From NCBI RefSeq assembly GCF_030817495.1, contig NZ_JAUSZK010000001.1, positions 4,443,001-4,507,000 on the forward strand: DNA of 64,000 nucleotides, read 5' to 3'. The position numbers and the translations under genes were made by a program. Positions 34,030 to 43,562 of this stretch are shown piece after piece (position 1 is the first letter of the stretch; every line of letters starts with the position of its first letter). The stretch is from Streptomyces sp. V3I7. Its GTDB lineage: Bacteria > Actinomycetota > Actinomycetes > Streptomycetales > Streptomycetaceae. Below the pieces are notes generated by a model. The model was not told where the DNA came from. It made no database searches and saw only the letters and a program-made list of their open reading frames with translations.

Positions 34030-34551
34030 TCAGAGGCGCGCGAGCGTCGCTTCCAGCAGGCGTACGACCGACTCGTCGGCCACGCCCGGAACCTCGTCGT
34101 AGGCGAACCAGCGCAGATCGAGCGACTCGTCGCTGATGGCGTGGGCGGTGTCGCGCGGGGCCAGGGCCGCGTACTGGACGTCGAGGTGCCAGTGGCAGGG
34201 CGCCGGGATCGGATGCCGGTCCAGGCGCACCGGGCCGCCGGGCAGCAGGGTCAGACCCGCGATGCCGGACTCCTCCGTGGCCTCGCGCAGGGCGGCCGCC
34301 TCGACCGAGGCGTCCCCGGGCTCGCAGTGTCCGCCCATCTGGAGCCACATCTGCAGCTTCTTGTGGAGGGTCAGCAGGACCCGGCCGCGCTCGGGGTCGA
34401 TCACCAGGGCACTGGCGGTGAGGTGACCCGCGTGGCAGGCCTTCCACATGCCGTCCGGGTGGGCCGCCAGGTGATCGAGGTAGTCCTGGCGCAGCTCGGG
34501 CTGGTCCTCGTACCTCTTCAGGACGAGGACGGCGTCGTCGTGGAGGCTCAC
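34030..34551 (-). CDS. Nudix hydrolase
   Basis: A 173-residue Nudix protein. The Nudix box reads GGHCEPGDASVE...REATEESGI near residues 70-95, with the catalytic REATEES in place. Typical substrates are nucleoside diphosphates linked to another moiety; nothing here decides which. GTG 34551 overlaps the stop of the upstream zincin-like gene (GTGA), so the two are translated together. Confidence 0.88.
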   Translation of the reverse strand: MSLHDDAVLVLKRYEDQPELRQDYLDHLAAHPDGMWKACHAGHLTASALVIDPERGRVLLTLHKKLQMWLQMGGHCEPGDASVEAAALREATEESGIAGLTLLPGGPVRLDRHPIPAPCHWHLDVQYAALAPRDTAHAISDESLDLRWFAYDEVPGVADESVVRLLEATLARL

Positions 34552-35999
34552 TCGCTGTCGTCGCTGTTCTTGTCGTCGTTCTTCGGCTCGTCCTTGCGCA
34601 GGTCGGGCTTCTCGCCGGAGCCGCCGGCCGCCGCCTCGCCGAGCATCTTGTCCCACTCGGAGAAGTCCATCTGCTCGCGGTGCACGAAGCCGTCCGGGTC
34701 GTCCAGGTCCGTGGCCGTCGGCAGCATGTCCGGGTGGTGCCACAGGTCGTCGCGGCCGTCGACACCGCGCGCGTCCGTGAGCGAGGCCCACAGGCGGGAG
34801 GCGTCGCGCAGACGGCGTGGGCGCAGCTCCAGGCCGATCAGCGTGGCGAACGTCTGCTCCGCCGGACCGCCCGAGGCGCGGCGCCGGCGCAGGGTCTCGC
34901 GCAGGGCGTCGGCCGACGACAGACGCGGCTTCGCGGCGGCGTGGACCACCGCGTCGACCCAGCCCTCGACCAGCGCCAGAGCCGTCTCCAGACGGGCCAG
35001 GGCGGCCTTCTGCTCCGGCGTGTCCTCCGGCTGGAACATCCCCTGCTGGAGCGCGTCCTGGAGCTGCTCGGGGTTCTGCGGGTCGAACTGGCCAACCACG
35101 TCCTCCAGCTTGGCCGTGTCGACCTTGATCCCGCGCGCGTAGCCGTCGACGGCGCCGAACAGATGCGAGCGCAGCCACGGCACGTGCGCGAACAGGCGCT
35201 GGTGGGCGGCCTCGCGCAGGGCCAGGTAGAGCCTGACCTCCTCCTTCGGTACACCGAGGTCCTTGCCGAACGCCTCGATGTTCGCCGGCAGCAGCGCGGC
35301 CTTGCCGGCCGGGCCGAGCGGCAGGCCGATGTCGGTCGAGCCGACGACCTCGCCCGCGAGCACGCCGACGGCCTGCCCGATCTGCGTACCGAACATCGCG
35401 CCGCCCATGGAACGCATCATGCCGATCAGCGGGCCCGCCATGGCCTGCATCTCCTCCGGCAGGACGTCGCCCATGGCCGTGCCGACGCGCTCGGCGACCG
35501 GGTCGACGAGCTCCTTCCACGCCGGCAGGGTGGCCTCGACCCACTCCGCGCGGGACCACGCCACGGCGGAGCCCGAGCCGGACGGCAGCGACGTGGCGTC
35601 GTCCAGCCACAGGTCGGCCAGGCGCACGGCCTCCTCGACCGCGCTGCGTTCGGCGGCGCCGACGCTCGCGTCCTTGACGCCGTCCGCGGTGCCCTGGGAG
35701 ACCGTCTGCCGCGCGATCTGCTTGGCCATGTCCCAGTTCACCGGGCCGCCCTCGAAGGAGAGCATCTGACCCAGCTGCTGGAAGGCGGCTCCAAGATCGC
35801 TGGGGTTCAGCGAGCCGAACATGGCAGCGAGCGGATTGTCGGCGCCGGGGCCGCCAGGGCCGCCGAATCCGGGCAACCCGATCCCGAACGGGTTGGCCGG
35901 GTCCTGACCACCGCCGCTCTGCTGGTCCTTCTTCTTGCCCTCGTCGCCGTTCTCCGGCTCCTCCGGCGGAAGGCCGAATCCGAATGGGGTGTCACTCAC
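34548..35999 (-). CDS. DUF2342 zincin-like putative metallopeptidase
   Basis: A 483-residue protein of the actinobacterial DUF2342 (zincin_2) family. The conserved core includes QIGQAVGVLAGEVVGSTDIG and, at the expected metal-binding helix, LREAAHQRLFAHVPW, where the first His of HExxH is replaced by Arg. The N-terminus is Gly/Pro-rich and the C-terminus highly acidic and Lys/Asp-rich. Proteolysis is therefore uncertain despite the family name. GTG 35999 follows GAGGAA. It is the first gene of a two-gene operon with the Nudix protein. Confidence 0.85.
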   Translation of the reverse strand: MSDTPFGFGLPPEEPENGDEGKKKDQQSGGGQDPANPFGIGLPGFGGPGGPGADNPLAAMFGSLNPSDLGAAFQQLGQMLSFEGGPVNWDMAKQIARQTVSQGTADGVKDASVGAAERSAVEEAVRLADLWLDDATSLPSGSGSAVAWSRAEWVEATLPAWKELVDPVAERVGTAMGDVLPEEMQAMAGPLIGMMRSMGGAMFGTQIGQAVGVLAGEVVGSTDIGLPLGPAGKAALLPANIEAFGKDLGVPKEEVRLYLALREAAHQRLFAHVPWLRSHLFGAVDGYARGIKVDTAKLEDVVGQFDPQNPEQLQDALQQGMFQPEDTPEQKAALARLETALALVEGWVDAVVHAAAKPRLSSADALRETLRRRRASGGPAEQTFATLIGLELRPRRLRDASRLWASLTDARGVDGRDDLWHHPDMLPTATDLDDPDGFVHREQMDFSEWDKMLGEAAAGGSGEKPDLRKDEPKNDDKNSDDSE

Positions 36000-36191
36000 G
36001 GGGTTCCTCGGCTGGTTAGGCCGCCGGTCTTCTCCGGCGGCGCGGCTGCCCGACAACACCACCCAGCGTAGACACCTGGAACCGATCGGGCCTCGGTGCT
36101 TCGCCGGCTCTGGGCCTGCGGCAGGATGGATGCCACCTGGTACAGGCGCGTCACGCGCACCCGTACTGAAGACAACCTCTGGAGACGCCCG

Positions 36192-37319
36192 GTGAGTTCC
36201 CCAGATCCGCAGGTTCGCGCAGCGCGAAACCCGTCAACGCGAAATACGTCGGTCCCACCCCCGGTGCGCGGACCCGTCGTCGCGGTCACCGGGGCCGCCA
36301 CCGGGATCGGCGCGCTGCTGACCGAGCGGCTCGCCGCGTCCGAGGAGATCAAGCAGGTCATCGCCATCGACGAGCGGCGCGGGGAGTGCGCCGAGGCGCA
36401 GTGGCACATCCTCGACGTGCGGGACCCGGCGATCGCGGACAAGCTGCGCGGCGCGGACGCCGTCGTGCACCTGGCGCTCGACCTGGACCTGGAGACCGAC
36501 GCGGCGGCCCGCACCGCGTACAACGTGCGGGGGACGCAGACCGTGCTCACCGCCGCCGCGGCCGCCGGCGTGCACCGGGTCGTGCTGTGCACCTCCTCGA
36601 TGGTCTACGGGGCGCTGCCGGACAACGAGCTGCCTCTGTCGGAGGACGCCGAGCTGCGCGCCACGGCCGAGGCCACGGGCGTCGGGGACCTGCTGGAGAT
36701 CGAGCGGCTGGCGCGCCGCGCGCCCCGGGCGCACCCCGGTCTGAACGTCACCGTGGTCCGCCCCGCCGTGCTCGTCGGAGGCACCGACACCGCGCTGACC
36801 AGGTACTTCGAGTCGCCTCGGCTGCTCGTCGTGGCCGGATCGCGGCCCGCGTGGCAGTTCTGTCACGTCGAGGACCTGTGTGGTGCGCTGGAGTACGCCG
36901 TGCTGGAGAAGGTCGAGGGGGAGCTGGTCGTCGGCTGTGACGGATGGCTCGAACAGGAGGAGGTCGAGGAGCTCAGCGGCATCCGCCGGATGGAGCTTCC
37001 GTCGGCAGTCGCCCTGGGGGCGGCGGCCCGTCTGCACCGCATCGGGCTCACCCCGTCGCCCGCCGGGGACCTCGCGTACACGATGTACCCCTGGGTCGTC
37101 AGCGGGAGCCGGCTGCACGACGCCGGATGGCGGCCGCGGTGGACCAACGAGGCGGTGCTCGCGGAGCTCCTCGAGGAGGTCTCCGGGCGGCACACGGTGG
37201 CCGGCCGGCGGCTAGGCCGCAAGGACGCCACGGCTGCGGGGGCCGCGGGCGCGACGGTCGCGCTGCTCGGCGCGGCGGCGGTGGTCCGCCGGGCCAGGAA
37301 GGCGCGGCGGCGGATCTGA
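36192..37319 (+). CDS. SDR-family NAD-dependent epimerase/dehydratase
   Basis: A 375-residue extended SDR. The cofactor motif is TGAATGIG near residue 32, and the active-site region has CTSSMVYG, where the Tyr of YxxxK is present but the Lys is not at the usual distance, so catalysis may be altered. The last 25 residues form a hydrophobic stretch (GAAGATVALLGAAAVV) followed by RRARKARRR, suggesting a membrane tail with a cytoplasmic basic end. GTG 36192 follows GGAG at 7 nt. The substrate is unknown. Confidence 0.82.
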   Translation: MSSPDPQVRAARNPSTRNTSVPPPVRGPVVAVTGAATGIGALLTERLAASEEIKQVIAIDERRGECAEAQWHILDVRDPAIADKLRGADAVVHLALDLDLETDAAARTAYNVRGTQTVLTAAAAAGVHRVVLCTSSMVYGALPDNELPLSEDAELRATAEATGVGDLLEIERLARRAPRAHPGLNVTVVRPAVLVGGTDTALTRYFESPRLLVVAGSRPAWQFCHVEDLCGALEYAVLEKVEGELVVGCDGWLEQEEVEELSGIRRMELPSAVALGAAARLHRIGLTPSPAGDLAYTMYPWVVSGSRLHDAGWRPRWTNEAVLAELLEEVSGRHTVAGRRLGRKDATAAGAAGATVALLGAAAVVRRARKARRRI

Positions 37320-37474
37320 GCCGGGTACGAGGGATCCCGCGCGCGGGGGTCACGTGACGGCCCGCGCGCGTGCGCGCACATTGGGGCCCGCGCAGTACTC
37401 CGAACGGTGAAGCGCGCGCGTGCCCGGTGACGCGAGGTTTCCGCGTTGTCCGAGGGGTGCGGCACGATGGACGT

Positions 37475-37936
37475 ATGGCACACACGAACGATCACCCCGG
37501 TGAGCAGGCGGCGCAGGATCCCATCAAGCTGATCGGCGTCCGCGAGACCCCGCTCTCCGTGGACGAGGTGTACCGGGCGGTCGGGGACGAGGCGGCCGGG
37601 GGTATCGCGCTCTTCGTGGGGACCGTGCGCAACCACGACGGGGGCGCCGACGTCGACGAACTCGGGTACTCGTGCCACCCCAGCTCCGAGGCGGAGATGC
37701 GGCGGGTCGCCGAGAAGGTCGTCGCCGAGTACCCGGTGCGGGCCCTCGCCGCGGTCCACCGGGTGGGGGACCTCAAGGTCGGGGATCTCGCCGTCGTCGT
37801 CGCGGTCGCCTGCCCGCACCGGGGCGAGGCCTTCGACGCCTGCCGGAAGCTGATCGACGACATCAAGCACGAGGTGCCGATCTGGAAGCACCAGCGGTTC
37901 TCCGACGGGACCGAGGAGTGGGTCGGCGCCTGCTGA
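37475..37936 (+). CDS. moaE: Molybdopterin synthase large subunit MoaE
   Basis: A 153-residue MoaE. The conserved strands FVGTVRNHDGG, the Y-x-C-H-P-S region, VHRVGDLKVGD and the active-site segment CPHRGEAFDACRKLIDDIK plus VPIWKHQRF are all present. MoaE with MoaD converts cyclic pyranopterin monophosphate to molybdopterin; MoeZ, encoded in this window, would recharge MoaD with sulfur. ATG 37475 lacks a Shine-Dalgarno but has CACGAT six bases upstream. Confidence 0.93.
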   Translation: MAHTNDHPGEQAAQDPIKLIGVRETPLSVDEVYRAVGDEAAGGIALFVGTVRNHDGGADVDELGYSCHPSSEAEMRRVAEKVVAEYPVRALAAVHRVGDLKVGDLAVVVAVACPHRGEAFDACRKLIDDIKHEVPIWKHQRFSDGTEEWVGAC

Positions 37937-38110
37937 GCCCCCGTCCGGAGCACCCGCGCACCTCGCCAAACGGCCTACCGGATCCTTCCGGTTACAGCGC
38001 CGGGTGCTCCGGTTGCGTAACCGTACCCCTGCCGTGAGCGTTGTTCCTGCGGATGGTTAATCTGCTGATCAGTCAGTCGCAGACGCTCGTTTTGGGGTTG
38101 GGAGGCCGGC

Positions 38111-38275
38111 ATGGCGGCGCTCGCCTGGTTGTTGATTCCGTTTGTGGCTGCGATAGCCGCGGGCCTGTGGGGAAGCTGGGCCAACCGGACCCGCAGGACG
38201 CGCAGCGACGGCCCGGAACTCGACGGGTACGCCCGGTTCCGCGCGGCCATGGAGAAGTCCCACACCGGCTCCTGA
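38111..38275 (+). CDS. Small single-pass membrane protein (54 aa)
   Basis: ATG 38111 follows GGGAGG at an ideal distance. The 54-residue product has one hydrophobic helix (AALAWLLIPFVAAIAAGLW) and then a basic, polar tail with DGPELDGYARFR. Positive residues after the helix suggest an N-out/C-in orientation. Third-position GC is high, as in the neighbours, supporting real coding. The function is unknown. A TAATCT at 38058-38063 could be its -10. Confidence 0.75.
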   Translation: MAALAWLLIPFVAAIAAGLWGSWANRTRRTRSDGPELDGYARFRAAMEKSHTGS

Positions 38276-38336
38276 GGCGACTGTGACGAGGGTGCCCTGA
38301 CGGTGTGCTGACAGGCGCGTCCCGTACTGTCGAGAC

Positions 38337-39434
38337 ATGCCACGCCGCACTGCGACGATGCTCGCCTCCACCCTGATGCTGATCGCGCTCCTGTGTGCGG
38401 GAGTGCTCACCCCCGTCCCCTACGCGGCGATGTCGCCGGGGCCGACGGTGAACACGCTCGGGGACCACGCGGGCGAGCCGGTACTGCAGATCTCCGGACA
38501 CCGGACGTACGCGACCTCCGGACACCTGAACATGACCACGGTGCGGGTCACCAGTGCCGACTACCGCATGAACCTGGTCGAGGCCGTCTACGGCTGGCTG
38601 GCGCACGACGACAAGATCGTGCCGCACGACACGCTCTACCCGGACGGCAAGACCGAGGAGCAGTCCACCCAGGAGAACGCCGAGGAGTTCAGTCAGTCCC
38701 AGGAGAGCGCCAAGGTCGCCGCCCTGAAGAAGCTGGACGTCCCGGTGAAGTCCTGGGTGATCGTCTCCACCGTCATCAAGGGCTCCCCGGCCGAGGGCCG
38801 GCTGCACGCCGGTGACGTGATCAAGTCCGTCGACGGCACGACGGTCAGGCAGCCCTCCGACGTCGCCAAGCTGGTGACCAAGCACAAGCCCGGCCAGGAC
38901 GTCGTCTTCACCGTCGTCCCCGCCAAGGAACAGGCCGCCGCGGAGAAGCAGCACACCACCGCGACGAAGACCGAGAACGTCACCATCCGGACCACGACGT
39001 CCAAGGACACCGGCGCCCGGCGCGCCATCGTCGGCATCTCCGCCGGGACCGACCACACCTTCCCGTTCAGCATCGACATCAAGCTCGCCGACGTCGGCGG
39101 GCCGAGCGCGGGCCTGATGTTCGCCCTCGGCATCTACGACAAGCTCACCCCGGGCAGCCTCACCGGCGGCACGTTCGTCGCCGGCACCGGCACGATCGAC
39201 GACGACGGCACCGTGGGCCCGATCGGCGGCATCGAGATGAAGACCGTCGGCGCGCGCGAGAAGGGCGCCCAGTACTTCCTGACCCCCGCCGACAACTGCG
39301 CGGCCGCGGCCAAGGACACCCCGAGCGGGCTCACACTGGTCAAGGTCAAGACGATCGGCGACGCGCTCGGCGCCCTCAAGGACATCCGCGACGGCCACAC
39401 CGCCGACCTGCCGAAGTGCACCGTCAAGGGCTGA
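38337..39434 (+). CDS. PDZ-domain Lon-like serine protease (YlbL family)
   Basis: A 365-residue membrane-anchored protease. An N-terminal signal anchor (STLMLIALLCAGVL) is followed by a PDZ domain around residues 145-195 (GSPAEGRLHAGDVIKSVDG) and a Lon-type S16 domain. The catalytic Ser is in GGPSAGLMFALG near residue 257 and the Lys in IGGIEMKTVGA near residue 300, forming the Ser-Lys dyad. It probably degrades proteins at the outer face of the membrane. ATG 38337 has TACTGT six bases upstream and no Shine-Dalgarno, so it is a likely leaderless gene. Confidence 0.92.
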   Translation: MPRRTATMLASTLMLIALLCAGVLTPVPYAAMSPGPTVNTLGDHAGEPVLQISGHRTYATSGHLNMTTVRVTSADYRMNLVEAVYGWLAHDDKIVPHDTLYPDGKTEEQSTQENAEEFSQSQESAKVAALKKLDVPVKSWVIVSTVIKGSPAEGRLHAGDVIKSVDGTTVRQPSDVAKLVTKHKPGQDVVFTVVPAKEQAAAEKQHTTATKTENVTIRTTTSKDTGARRAIVGISAGTDHTFPFSIDIKLADVGGPSAGLMFALGIYDKLTPGSLTGGTFVAGTGTIDDDGTVGPIGGIEMKTVGAREKGAQYFLTPADNCAAAAKDTPSGLTLVKVKTIGDALGALKDIRDGHTADLPKCTVKG

Positions 39435-39476
39435 CGTATCAGGCCTGGCGGGCCTAGCGGGCCTCGCTGTTACGCG

Positions 39477-39513
39477 GCTGGGGGCGCCCCTCGTCATGAG
39501 GGGCGCCCCCAGC
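39477..39513. terminator. Bidirectional terminator, 16-bp stem
   Basis: GCTGGGGGCGCCCCTC (39477-39492) pairs perfectly with GAGGGGCGCCCCCAGC (39498-39513) around GTCAT. It separates the convergent PDZ-Lon and PPA1309-type genes. Confidence 0.9.
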
Positions 39514-39571
39514 GTCGTACCAGGGCCGGGCGGGCGCCGTGACCGCGAGGCGGCCGACGGGCGCCCGCGGC

Positions 39572-40114
39572 TCAGTCCTCGAAGGTCGCCATCAGCGCCT
39601 CGGCGAGGCCGGGCACCAGGTCGGGGCCGGTGAGGACCTCCGTCGGGGAGTCCTTCTCGCGCAGCCGCAGGGCGGACTCGCGGGCGCCGTCGCGCAGGAC
39701 GCCGACCGTCATACGGACCTCCTGGCGCTCGGGGTGGGAGGCCACCCACTTCGTCAGCTTCGCCTCGTCCAGGCCCTGTGGGACCTGGGCCTCGGCGGAC
39801 GGCGGCAGCATCAGGCGCTCCACGGTGAGGGCGCAGCCCACCACCGGGTCGGGCCAGGCGATGGTGCCGAGGAACTCGTCCAGCGGCTTGTCCGCCGGGA
39901 TCTCGTCCTGCTCGATCGGGGTGAGTCCGGCGGACTCCGTCTCGTCGGCCAGACCGAGCTGGTCCGCGAGGGCGGGCTCCTGCGAGCGCAGGCGTGCGGT
40001 GTCTACGAGGGCGAAGAGGCGAGCGGGGCGGCCCCAGCCGAGGCCGGAGGCGTACTCGTCGATCTCGAGTACGGCCCGCGTGAGCGGGTTCGCTGCCATG
40101 GGTGTGTTGGACAT
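39572..40114 (-). CDS. PPA1309-family protein
   Basis: A 180-residue cytoplasmic protein of the actinobacterial PPA1309 family, recognised by the N-terminal NPLTRAVLEIDEYASGLGW and the WPDPVVGCALTVERLMLP core. No catalytic residues are known. It is divergent from the UPF0182 gene, as in other actinobacteria where the two are neighbours. ATG 40114 lacks a Shine-Dalgarno; CAGGAT lies seven bases upstream on this strand. Confidence 0.85.
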   Translation of the reverse strand: MSNTPMAANPLTRAVLEIDEYASGLGWGRPARLFALVDTARLRSQEPALADQLGLADETESAGLTPIEQDEIPADKPLDEFLGTIAWPDPVVGCALTVERLMLPPSAEAQVPQGLDEAKLTKWVASHPERQEVRMTVGVLRDGARESALRLREKDSPTEVLTGPDLVPGLAEALMATFED

Positions 40115-40277
40115 GGTCACAATCCTGCCTCGTTCCTCACCGGAATCGGGAACCGAGTGAACGCTGAGTAAGTTGCATAGGTGTGGGCCCGCGACCGGGG
40201 GGCGCACCGGACGGCCCGCGGACAGCGGGACCTGACGCAACGACAGCGAACCAACACCGAACTTCGAGGTGCGCACC

Positions 40278-43229
40278 TTGGCTTTCCAGATGCCGGACCG
40301 CGGCGGGGGCCCCACGGGTCCGCGGATCAGAGTGGGCCGCCCGTCCCGGCGCGCCCGGACCCTGCTCATGACCCTGGGCGTGCTGGCCGCGCTCGGCATG
40401 GCGTTCACGATGTTCGCGGGCTTCTGGACGGACTGGCTGTGGTACCGCTCGGTGCACTACTCGTCCGTGTTCACCACCACCCTGTGGACCAAGATCGGGC
40501 TGTTCTTCGTCTTCGGTCTGCTGATGGCGGTCGCGGTCGGCTTCAACATCTGGCTCGCGCACCGGATGCGGCCGCCGCTGAGCGCCATGTCCACCGAGCA
40601 GCAGAGCCTCGACCGCTACCGGATGAGTGTCGCGCCGTACAAGACGTGGCTGCTGCTCGGCATCACCGCCCTGGTGGGCCTGATCGCAGGCGCCTCCGCG
40701 GCGAGCCAGTGGCGGACCTGGCTGATGTGGGTCAACAGCGTGCCCTTCCACCAGAAGGACCCGCAGTTCCACCTGGACGTCTCCTTCTACGCCTTCGACC
40801 TGCCCTGGTACCGCTTCCTGCTGGGCTTCGGCTTCGCCACCGTGATCCTGTGCGTGATCGCCGCCGCGCTGACGCACTATCTGTACGGCGGACTGCGCGT
40901 CACCAGCCCGGGAGCGCGCGCCACGGCCGTGGCGACCGGCCATCTGTCGGTGCTCATCGGCGTCTTCGTGGCCCTGAAGGCGGTCGCCTACTGGCTCGAC
41001 CGGTACGGACTGGCCGTCAAGTCCAGTGACTTCAAGGCGACGGGCAACTGGACGGGCCTGAGGTACGTCGACGCCAACGCCTATCTGCCCGCCAAGACCA
41101 TCCTGTTCTGCATCGCCGTCATCTGCGCGCTGCTGTTCTTCGCCACCCTGTGGCGGCGGACGTGGCAGTTGCCGGTCATCGGCTTCGGACTGATGGTCCT
41201 CTCGGCGATCCTCATCGGCGGCCTGTACCCGGCCATCGTCCAGAAGTTCCAGGTCCAGCCCAACGAGCAGACCAAGGAAGCCCCGTACGTCCAGAAGAAC
41301 CTGGAGGCGACCCGCAAGGCGTACGGCATCGACGACACCGAGGTCACCGAGTACAACGGGACCAGCACCACCGAGGACAAGACCAAGCTGCGCGACGACG
41401 TCGGCAGCACGGCGAGCATCCGGATCATGGATCCGAACATCGTCTCGCCGACGTTCCAGCAGCTCCAGCAGATGCGGAACTACTACGCCTTCCCGACCAA
41501 CCTCGACGTCGACCGCTACAGCACCAAGAGCGGCAAGGACCAGGACACGGTCATCGGGCTGCGCGAGCTGAACCTGGCCGGCATCCCGAAGAACAACTGG
41601 ATCAACGACCACTTCCGCTACACCCATGGATTCGGCGCGGTCGCGGCCAAGGGCACCGAGGCCGACTCCGCGGGGCGCCCCGTCTTCACCGAGTACAACC
41701 TGCCGTCCAAGGGCGACCTGGGCTCGTACCAGCAGCGGATCTATTACGGCGAGAAGACCAACACCTACTCCATCGTCGGCGGTCCCCAGAAGGAGATCGA
41801 CTACTCCGACGACGACGAGAAGACCAGGACCACCAGCTACCGGGGCAACAGCGGCGTCAACCTCGCCAGCCCGGTCAACCGGGCCGCGTACGCGATGGCG
41901 TTCAACGAGCCGCAGATCCTCTACTCCGGTGCGATCGGCAAGGGTTCGCGGATCCTGTACAACCGCACGCCCAAGGAGCGCGTCGAGGCGGTCGCGCCCT
42001 GGCTGACCATCGACGGCGACGCCTATCCGGCGGTCGTGGGGCACCGCATCCAGTGGATCGTCGACGCCTACACGACCACGAACGGATACCCGTACGCCTC
42101 CCGGACGACCCTCGGTGACACGACGGCCGACTCGCTGACCGCGACGAACAACTCGCGCGCGGTGGTGGCACAGCAGAACCAGGTCAACTACATCCGCAAC
42201 TCGGTGAAGGCGACCGTCGACGCGTACACCGGCGAGGTCAAGCTCTACCAGTGGGACACCAAGGACCCCGTCCTGAAGACCTGGATGAAGACCTTCCCCG
42301 GCACGGTGAAGGCCAAGGCGGACATCTCCAGCGGCCTGATGCAGCATCTGCGGTACCCGCAGGACCTGTTCAAGGTCCAGCGCGAGCTGCTCACGCGCTA
42401 CCACGTGACGGACGCGCAGACCTTCCTCACGGGCAGCGAGGTGTGGCAGGTGCCGGCCGACCCGACGCCCAACAAGTCGAACAGCGCGGTGCCTCCGTAC
42501 TACCTGAGCATGAAGATGCCCGGGCAGAAGTCGCAGGCGTTCTCGCTGTCGACGACGTTCACGCCCAACGGCCGCTACAACCTGAGCGCGTTCATGTCGG
42601 TCGACGCCGAGGCGGGCACCGGTGACTACGGCAAGATCAGAATCCTGAAGCTGCCGACGAGCACCAACGTCGACGGACCCCGGCAGATCCAGAGCCAGTT
42701 CAACTCCGAGCAGTACATCGCCGAGGCCATCAGGCTGCTCAAGGGCGGCGACTCCGAGGTCGAGTACGGCAATCTGCTGACCGTTCCGCTCGACGGCGGG
42801 CTGCTGTACGTGGAGCCGGTCTATGTGCGCGGCGGCGGGCTCAAGTACCCGCTGCTGCGCAAGGTCCTGGTGACGTACGAGGGCAGGACCGCCTTCGAGG
42901 ACACGCTCGACGAGGCGCTCGACAAGGTCTTCGGGGCCAAGGGGGCGACCACCCCGCCGCCGGACACCGGCACCGGGAACCCGCCGCCGGGCAGCCCGAC
43001 GGTCCGGCAGGCGCTGGACGACGCGCAGAAGGCGTTCGACGCGGGGCAGGAGGCCCTGCGGAAGAACGACTTCGCGGCGTACGGCAAGGCGCAGAAGGAT
43101 CTGGAGGACGCGCTGAAGCTGGCCGCGGAGGCGCAGTCCAAGGCCGATAAGGCCGCCGGCGGCAGCTCCGGCAAGGCAGGCGGGGGCGATTCCGGCAAGG
43201 GTGGTGACGGGGGCGCTTCGAGCGGCTGA
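40278..43229 (+). CDS. UPF0182 family membrane protein
   Basis: A 983-residue membrane protein. Seven hydrophobic helices lie within the first ~310 residues (for example [19 protein letters not shown]), followed by a large extracytoplasmic domain with conserved segments such as GFGAVAAKG and [13 protein letters not shown]. The C-terminal ~110 residues are a Pro/Gly linker and an Ala/Lys-rich helix with Gly-Gly-Asp repeats. TTG 40278 is preferred because GAGG lies 8 nt upstream and the family begins with [12 protein letters not shown] 40269 and ATG 40290 are alternatives. The function is unknown. Confidence 0.88.
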   Translation: MAFQMPDRGGGPTGPRIRVGRPSRRARTLLMTLGVLAALGMAFTMFAGFWTDWLWYRSVHYSSVFTTTLWTKIGLFFVFGLLMAVAVGFNIWLAHRMRPPLSAMSTEQQSLDRYRMSVAPYKTWLLLGITALVGLIAGASAASQWRTWLMWVNSVPFHQKDPQFHLDVSFYAFDLPWYRFLLGFGFATVILCVIAAALTHYLYGGLRVTSPGARATAVATGHLSVLIGVFVALKAVAYWLDRYGLAVKSSDFKATGNWTGLRYVDANAYLPAKTILFCIAVICALLFFATLWRRTWQLPVIGFGLMVLSAILIGGLYPAIVQKFQVQPNEQTKEAPYVQKNLEATRKAYGIDDTEVTEYNGTSTTEDKTKLRDDVGSTASIRIMDPNIVSPTFQQLQQMRNYYAFPTNLDVDRYSTKSGKDQDTVIGLRELNLAGIPKNNWINDHFRYTHGFGAVAAKGTEADSAGRPVFTEYNLPSKGDLGSYQQRIYYGEKTNTYSIVGGPQKEIDYSDDDEKTRTTSYRGNSGVNLASPVNRAAYAMAFNEPQILYSGAIGKGSRILYNRTPKERVEAVAPWLTIDGDAYPAVVGHRIQWIVDAYTTTNGYPYASRTTLGDTTADSLTATNNSRAVVAQQNQVNYIRNSVKATVDAYTGEVKLYQWDTKDPVLKTWMKTFPGTVKAKADISSGLMQHLRYPQDLFKVQRELLTRYHVTDAQTFLTGSEVWQVPADPTPNKSNSAVPPYYLSMKMPGQKSQAFSLSTTFTPNGRYNLSAFMSVDAEAGTGDYGKIRILKLPTSTNVDGPRQIQSQFNSEQYIAEAIRLLKGGDSEVEYGNLLTVPLDGGLLYVEPVYVRGGGLKYPLLRKVLVTYEGRTAFEDTLDEALDKVFGAKGATTPPPDTGTGNPPPGSPTVRQALDDAQKAFDAGQEALRKNDFAAYGKAQKDLEDALKLAAEAQSKADKAAGGSSGKAGGGDSGKGGDGGASSG

Positions 43230-43270
43230 CCAGCACCCCTCCGTTCCGTGGTACGGTTGTCAAACAACGG

Positions 43271-43344
43271 CGCGGGGTGGAGCAGCTCGGTAGCTCGCTG
43301 GGCTCATAACCCAGAGGTCGCAGGTTCAAATCCTGTCCCCGCTA
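43271..43344 (+). tRNA. Initiator tRNA-fMet(CAT), copy 1
   Basis: A 74-nt tRNA with anticodon CAT at 43305-43307. Initiator features are three consecutive G:C pairs in the anticodon stem (GGGCTCATAACCC) and an unpaired first base of the acceptor stem. The TPsiC loop is GGTTCAAATCC. CCA is not encoded. A TACGGT at 43252-43257 is a possible -10. Confidence 0.95.
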
Positions 43345-43353
43345 CTGATAATC

Positions 43354-43386
43354 GAAGGCCCGGATCCTCCAGGGATCCGGGCCTTC
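43354..43386 (+). terminator. Terminator of tRNA-fMet copy 1
   Basis: GAAGGCCCGGATCC (43354-43367) pairs perfectly with GGATCCGGGCCTTC (43373-43386) around TCCAG, ten bases after the tRNA end. Confidence 0.9.
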
Positions 43387-43562
43387 GTGTGTGTGTACAC
43401 CGGCGGCGAACTCATGTGCCGATGAGCTCGAACGCCGTGCCGCCGCCGGGAGTTGGGACTTTTGTGTTTGACTTGTCTCTCTGTGGGCATGTCGACAAAA
43501 CGCTGAAGTGACCTCACGGGCTGCGCTATACCGGGTGTACGCAGGTTGCAGGTGGTGCGACG

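Noticed and set aside
40137..42404. 755-codon minus-strand frame opposite the UPF0182 gene
   Set aside because: Antisense shadow; the plus-strand product is a recognisable membrane family.
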